Part shown: positions 7,409-9,827 of the stretch, in pieces
Layout of the letters: every line of letters begins with the position of its first letter
Numbering within the stretch: the stretch's first letter is position 1
NCBI GenBank assembly: GCA_964428905.1
Contig: CAYSAA010000211.1
Span: 1 to 9,827 of the forward strand
Source: CAYSAA01 sp964428905
Lineage (GTDB): Bacteria > Atribacterota > Phoenicimicrobiia > Phoenicimicrobiales > Stramentimicrobiaceae
Reading direction: 5' to 3'
Length of the DNA: 9,827 bases
Notes under the pieces: model-generated
Seen by the model: only the letters and a program-made list of their open reading frames with translations
Database searches by the model: none
Told to the model about the DNA's origin: nothing
Translations under genes and position numbers: made by a program

Positions 7409-7414
7409 CCTCCT
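7409..7414 (-). promoter_or_regulatory. Shine-Dalgarno site fixing the TTG start of prs
   Basis: The minus strand reads AGGAGG, 7 bases before the TTG at 7399-7401. No ATG or GTG with comparable spacing is present, so this strong site supports the TTG start. Confidence 0.75.
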
Positions 7415-7434
7415 CAAAATATTATAACATAACT

Positions 7435-8823
7435 TCATTTATTTTCTTTTTTATTCTTTTTTTCTGTCCACCCTATAATATTTTTCTGTCGGGACCTGGC
7501 AATTCCTAAACTTTTTACAGGAACATCTTGAGTAATGGTAGAACCAGCTGCCGTATAAGAATATTCCTTGATAGTTATAGGTGCAACCAGTGCATTATTG
7601 CTTCCAATAAATACATTATCTTCAATAATAGTGGGATTCTTTTTTTTACCGTCAAAATTACAGGTAATGGTTCCAGCTCCAATATTTACTTTTTTACCCA
7701 AGGTTGCATCTCCCAGATAAGTCAGATGTCCGACTTTTGTCTCCTTATCTATCAATGATTTTTTAATCTCAACATAATTTCCAATTCTTACTTTGTCTCC
7801 AATGACACTATCCGGCCTGATATGTGCATAGGGCCCAACCATTGTGTGGTTACCAATTTGGCTCTTCTCTACGACTGATGAATAAATGCTTGTATCGCAA
7901 CCAACGCGGGTATCAATAATATGGGAATAAGGACCGATGTGACAATTCTCCCCTATTAGGGTTCCGCTGGTAATAATGCTAAAGGGATAAATAATAGTGT
8001 CCTGCCCGATTTGTACCAGACTTTCTATAAAAGTACTGTTCGGGTCAATAACCGTTACACCAGCTAACATATGATCAAATGCATTTCTTTGATAAAGGAT
8101 ATGAGATACATAAGCTAAATCCGCTCGATTGTTAATTCCTATAATTTCTTCATTATCTCGAACAAGCACATTCCCCACTCTATGTCCCTTCTCAATTAAT
8201 ATTTTAATAACATCAGTTAGATAGTACTCTTGCTGGCTATTATTCTGATTAACCAGTTTTAGGGCAGTAAACAGTTCTTTGGCATTAAAACAATAAATAC
8301 CAGCGTTAATCTCTTTGCTTAACTCTTGTTCTTTTTTTAAATCTCCCTGTTCGACAATTTCAGATATTTGTCCTTGTTTATTTCTTATAATGCGGCCATA
8401 ACCTTCTGGTTGCTGCAACTTTGCAGTCAATAAGGTACAGCTTGCTTGTTGTCCGTTATGATAATTAATCATTTCCTTAATAGTTGATTCTCTCAATAGT
8501 GGCACATCGCCAGATAATACTAAAACTATTCCAGGAAAATCAATGAAATGGGATCTTGTCTGCTGCACGGCATGGGCAGTACCCAACTGCCTATTCTGAT
8601 AGACGTAAATTATTTCCTTTTCAGTGCTGCTTATCTCTTCTTTAATTTTATCAGCCTGGTAACCAATAACCACTATTCTCTTTTTTATCCCTAATGACTT
8701 ACACAGTCCAAGGGTATAATACAGCATAGGTCTTCCGGCTACCTGGTGTAGAATTTTGGGAATAGAAGTTTTCATTCTTTTTCCCTGTCCGGCTGCCAAT
8801 ATAATTGACGCAATCGATTTCAT
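7435..8823 (-). CDS. glmU: Bifunctional UDP-GlcNAc pyrophosphorylase / glucosamine-1-phosphate acetyltransferase
   Basis: The 462-residue GlmU acetylates glucosamine 1-phosphate and then transfers UMP to give UDP-GlcNAc, the precursor of peptidoglycan and other surface glycans. The N-terminal nucleotidyltransferase begins with LAAGQGKRMK (9-18), has Lys23 in IPKILH and the metal Asp106 in SGDVPLL. The C-terminal left-handed beta-helix starts near 255. It carries the acetyltransferase residues Arg336 (HIRP), Lys354 (VEIKKS), His366 and Tyr369 (GHLTYLGD) and Asn389 (TCNFDGKKK). The family length is about 455-460. The ATG at 8821-8823 is chosen over an in-frame ATG seven codons upstream because AGGAG stands 5 bases before it. 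A hairpin may cover this site. It lies 33 bases before prs. Confidence 0.97.
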   Translation of the reverse strand: MKSIASIILAAGQGKRMKTSIPKILHQVAGRPMLYYTLGLCKSLGIKKRIVVIGYQADKIKEEISSTEKEIIYVYQNRQLGTAHAVQQTRSHFIDFPGIVLVLSGDVPLLRESTIKEMINYHNGQQASCTLLTAKLQQPEGYGRIIRNKQGQISEIVEQGDLKKEQELSKEINAGIYCFNAKELFTALKLVNQNNSQQEYYLTDVIKILIEKGHRVGNVLVRDNEEIIGINNRADLAYVSHILYQRNAFDHMLAGVTVIDPNSTFIESLVQIGQDTIIYPFSIITSGTLIGENCHIGPYSHIIDTRVGCDTSIYSSVVEKSQIGNHTMVGPYAHIRPDSVIGDKVRIGNYVEIKKSLIDKETKVGHLTYLGDATLGKKVNIGAGTITCNFDGKKKNPTIIEDNVFIGSNNALVAPITIKEYSYTAAGSTITQDVPVKSLGIARSRQKNIIGWTEKKNKKENK

Positions 8824-8824
8824 A

Positions 8825-8869
8825 ATATCTCCTGCCAAAAACATTTTTTGAAAAATTCAGGGCAGATAT
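8825..8869 (-). promoter_or_regulatory. Inverted repeat overlapping the glmU ribosome binding site
   Basis: Minus-strand AGATAT just before the ATG (8825-8830) can pair with ATATCT (8864-8869), and GGC (8834-8836) with GCC (8861-8863), leaving AGG bulged. Alternatively GGCAG (8832-8836) pairs with CTGCC (8861-8865), leaving the rest of the site free. The AGGAG at 8829-8833 is thus partly covered in one fold and mostly open in the other. An A-tract and T-tract inside the loop could extend the stem. A translation switch is an inference; no known riboswitch class is recognised. Confidence 0.35.
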
Positions 8870-8882
8870 GACTTGGTTGAGG

Positions 8883-8945
8883 AAAAAAATAATTATTTAG
8901 GAACAGCAACAACCAACAGTAAAATCACTGAAATTCCTGTTCTAA
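8883..8945 (-). terminator. Candidate terminator or attenuator between tRNA-Gln and glmU
   Basis: GAACAG (8901-8906) and CTGTTC (8937-8942) form a perfect outer stem, extended past a one-base bulge by TTAG/CTAA. Inside it CAGT (8917-8920) pairs with ACTG (8927-8930) around 6 bases. In the minus-strand RNA a run of seven U (8883-8889) follows after about seven A/U-rich bases. The U run is a little far from the stem and the loop is large, so it is not a textbook terminator. Only about 60 bases remain before glmU, with no clear promoter, so full termination here would silence glmU. Confidence 0.4.
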
Positions 8946-9004
8946 TTATATAATTTTAATTTTTATTGATATCTATACAAAATTAACTGTCCAAAGCAAA
9001 TTGG

Positions 9005-9076
9005 CTGGGGTGGGAGGATTCGAACCTCCGAATGAGGGATCCAAATTCCCTTGCCTTGCCGCTTGGCTACACCCCA
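9005..9076 (-). tRNA. tRNA-Gln (anticodon UUG)
   Basis: A complete 72-base cloverleaf can be drawn. It has acceptor arms TGGGGTG/CACCCCA, a D arm GCC/GGC, an anticodon stem AGGGA/TCCCT around loop ATTTGGA with anticodon TTG at 9042-9044, and a T arm GGAGG/CCTCC with TTCGAAT. The discriminator is G73 and CCA is encoded directly after it (9002-9004). The U1-A72 pair is typical of bacterial tRNA-Gln and is the pair recognised by GatCAB where Gln-tRNA is made by amidation of Glu-tRNA. Base 37 is G, next to G36, unlike the A37 of E. coli and B. subtilis tRNA-Gln. It sits between spoVG and glmU in the same orientation, behind a strong promoter. Confidence 0.96.
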
Positions 9077-9121
9077 TCCCTGTTTATGTAAATAGCTATT
9101 CTTCTATAAATAACATTCAGT

Positions 9122-9156
9122 AAGATGAGCAAACTTTGCTGAAATTCACTCATCTT
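9122..9156 (-). ncRNA. Strong leader hairpin between the promoter and tRNA-Gln
   Basis: The arms pair over 15 base pairs (8 perfect at the base, AAGATGAG with CTCATCTT, then seven including three G-U pairs) around a 5-base loop. The three wobble positions pair only in minus-strand RNA; on the plus strand they would be C-A mismatches. This indicates that the minus-strand RNA is the folded form. The following RNA (ACUGAAUGUUAUUUAUAG) is only moderately U-rich. It may be a weak terminator for spoVG, a 5' leader stem, or a processing site before the tRNA. Confidence 0.45.
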
Positions 9157-9188
9157 CTGACCAAGCTTATTTTAATCAGCCATTTCAT

Positions 9189-9216
9189 ATTATAAACAAA
9201 ACAATTTAAATTTCAA
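9189..9216 (-). promoter_or_regulatory. Near-consensus housekeeping promoter for tRNA-Gln and glmU
   Basis: The minus strand shows TTGAAA (9211-9216), a 16-base spacer and TATAAT (9189-9194), matching the vegetative consensus at 11 of 12 positions. It lies just after the spoVG stop codon. Transcription would start near 9182, about 105 bases before tRNA-Gln, and could continue into glmU-prs. Confidence 0.7.
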
Positions 9217-9232
9217 GGAAGAAAAAATCAGT

Positions 9233-9604
9233 TTATTCTTTTTCCTCTGGTTCCTCTGGTTCTAAATCAGTAGAAACTTCTTCGCTATCTGGTTTTTCTT
9301 CCTGTTCTGAAGTTGTTTCTGAGGTAGCTTGGGCACCAGTTTGTTCTTCTTGCTCTGTTGCCTGATATTCTTTTAATACTGCACTCTGGATCATTTCTCT
9401 GATTTCTGTATTAATGGGATGAGCTATGTCCTTATGATTTCCATTGGGTAACAATTTGCTGGGCATGGCTACAAACATACCCTTTCTACCGTCAATTATT
9501 CTCAAATCATGGACAACAAATGAATCATCAAAAGTAATTGATACATAAGCTCTCAATTTTCCATCAGTCTGTATTCTTCTAATTCTTACATCTGTAACTT
9601 GCAC
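9233..9604 (-). CDS. spoVG: SpoVG-family nucleic-acid-binding regulator with acidic tail
   Basis: The 123-residue protein carries a complete SpoVG domain at about 1-82: VTDVRIRRIQTDGKLRAYVSI, then FDDSFVVHDLRIIDG, GMFVAMPSK and DIAHPINTEIREMIQ. SpoVG proteins bind DNA and RNA and affect septation and sporulation in Bacillus and virulence or gene expression in non-sporing relatives. Typical members have about 85-100 residues. Here residues from about 83 form a low-complexity, strongly acidic tail rich in E, T, S and Q, ending in EPEEPEEKE. The start is GTG, supported by AAGGCGGTG 7 bases upstream, one mismatch from the ideal anti-16S match. It heads the block, as in B. subtilis, but is separated from glmU by a promoter and a tRNA gene. 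Confidence 0.95.
   Translation of the reverse strand: MQVTDVRIRRIQTDGKLRAYVSITFDDSFVVHDLRIIDGRKGMFVAMPSKLLPNGNHKDIAHPINTEIREMIQSAVLKEYQATEQEEQTGAQATSETTSEQEEKPDSEEVSTDLEPEEPEEKE
9242..9259 (-). repeat. Two 9-base direct repeats in the spoVG tail
   Basis: TTCCTCTGG (plus strand) occurs twice in tandem and starts a third time, encoding the EPEEPEE end of SpoVG. The unit length keeps frame, as in the L25 tail. Confidence 0.6.
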
Positions 9605-9611
9605 TTGTTTA

Positions 9612-9620
9612 CACCGCCTT
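9612..9620 (-). promoter_or_regulatory. Shine-Dalgarno site fixing the GTG start of spoVG
   Basis: The minus strand reads AAGGCGGTG, one base different from AAGGAGGTG, 7 bases before GTG at 9602-9604. The long match supports the GTG start and also the family N-terminus. Confidence 0.7.
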
Positions 9621-9683
9621 TTTGTTTTTTTAGTATTAGCAATTTTCTTGTAAATATCTCACCAATAACACTTTACGCACTTT

Positions 9684-9701
9684 TTACTTATGCCTTTTCA
9701 C
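9684..9701 (-). other. Tiny ORF with strong ribosome binding site in the spoVG leader
   Basis: GGGAGG (9711-9716) lies 9 bases before GTG, which opens a five-codon frame (MKRHK) ending in TAA. The spoVG start is about 80 bases further on. A second start-like element, an ATG directly followed by TAG (9735-9740) behind GAGGAGGT, is in the same frame 13 codons upstream. These may be chance purine runs, relics of a small gene, or leader translation sites. Confidence 0.2.
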
Positions 9702-9757
9702 AAATACCTTCCTCCCTTTAAAAGAATCACAGTCCTACATGCTTTGCCGTACCTCCT

Positions 9758-9766
9758 CTTATATCA
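9758..9766 (-). promoter_or_regulatory. spoVG: Possible extended -10 promoter for spoVG
   Basis: The minus strand reads TGA followed by TATAAG, just after the upstream terminator. The -35 region at 17 bases is poor. This would give a leader of roughly 150 bases. I saw no convincing SigH-type promoter such as controls spoVG in B. subtilis. Confidence 0.3.
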
Positions 9767-9782
9767 CAAATTGGTATTACAT

Positions 9783-9814
9783 AAAAATAAACACAGCAAA
9801 GTATAACTGCTGTG
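9783..9814 (-). terminator. Intrinsic terminator of an upstream gene outside the window
   Basis: CACAGCA (9792-9798) and TGCTGTG (9808-9814) form a perfect 7-base-pair stem with a 9-base loop. In minus-strand RNA it is followed by UUUAUUUUU (9783-9791). No T run follows on the plus strand, so it acts on transcription arriving from the right. It separates spoVG from the preceding gene. Confidence 0.75.
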
Positions 9815-9827
9815 CTGAGAAGTACCT

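Noticed and set aside
7528..7758. Plus-strand ORF inside glmU
   Set aside because: Antisense to the conserved GlmU beta-helix; no ribosome site or family match seen.
9605..9782. Riboswitch in the spoVG leader, suggested by GGCAAAGC
   Set aside because: The short match lacks the surrounding conserved stems of the c-di-GMP or other riboswitch classes I know.
1..9827. CRISPR array, insertion sequence, prophage or attachment site
   Set aside because: No regularly spaced long repeats, transposase or integrase frame, or terminal inverted repeats with target duplication were seen.

Overview
The window is an AT-rich stretch of bacterial chromosome. Every convincing gene lies on the minus strand, so transcription runs from high to low coordinates. 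In that direction the order is spoVG, tRNA-Gln(UUG), glmU, prs, a Ctc/TL5-type L25 gene (rplY), pth, pfkA, mfd, and a short AbrB/SpoVT-type DNA-binding gene at the left edge. This closely matches the classical Bacillus subtilis block spoVG-gcaD(glmU)-prs-ctc-spoVC(pth)-yabK-mfd-spoVT. The source is therefore most likely a Gram-positive-type (Bacillota) lineage or a deep branch that keeps this block, such as an Atribacterota-like group. The sequence does not settle which, and SpoVG alone does not prove sporulation. TGA, TAA and TAG all serve as stops, and GTG and TTG are used as starts in three housekeeping genes.

Region by region, 9605-9827 carries a terminator for an unseen upstream gene and then the spoVG leader. 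spoVG (9233-9604) is followed by a near-consensus promoter and a strong RNA hairpin ahead of tRNA-Gln (9005-9076). Another structured spacer leads to glmU (7435-8823). prs follows after 33 bases. rplY (5622-6326), pth (4955-5578), pfkA (3881-4846) and mfd (334-3762) follow with spacers of 43 to 118 bases. The spacer before mfd holds a TATAAT box and a terminator-like hairpin. The left end holds an extended -10 box, a possible leader peptide and a 47-codon AbrB-like ORF that stops early.

Functionally this is a core housekeeping cluster: UDP-GlcNAc synthesis (GlmU), PRPP supply (Prs), translation (L25, peptidyl-tRNA hydrolase, tRNA-Gln), glycolysis (PfkA), transcription-coupled repair (Mfd) and small nucleic-acid-binding regulators (SpoVG, AbrB-like). 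I see no mobile element, CRISPR array, phage gene or novel multi-gene system. The most interesting material lies in the spacers: hairpins just downstream of promoter-like elements, a structure that can cover the glmU ribosome binding site, and the prematurely ended spoVT-like gene with a mini-ORF whose stop runs into its Shine-Dalgarno sequence. All promoter and RNA-structure calls were made by eye and need computed folding and transcript data.
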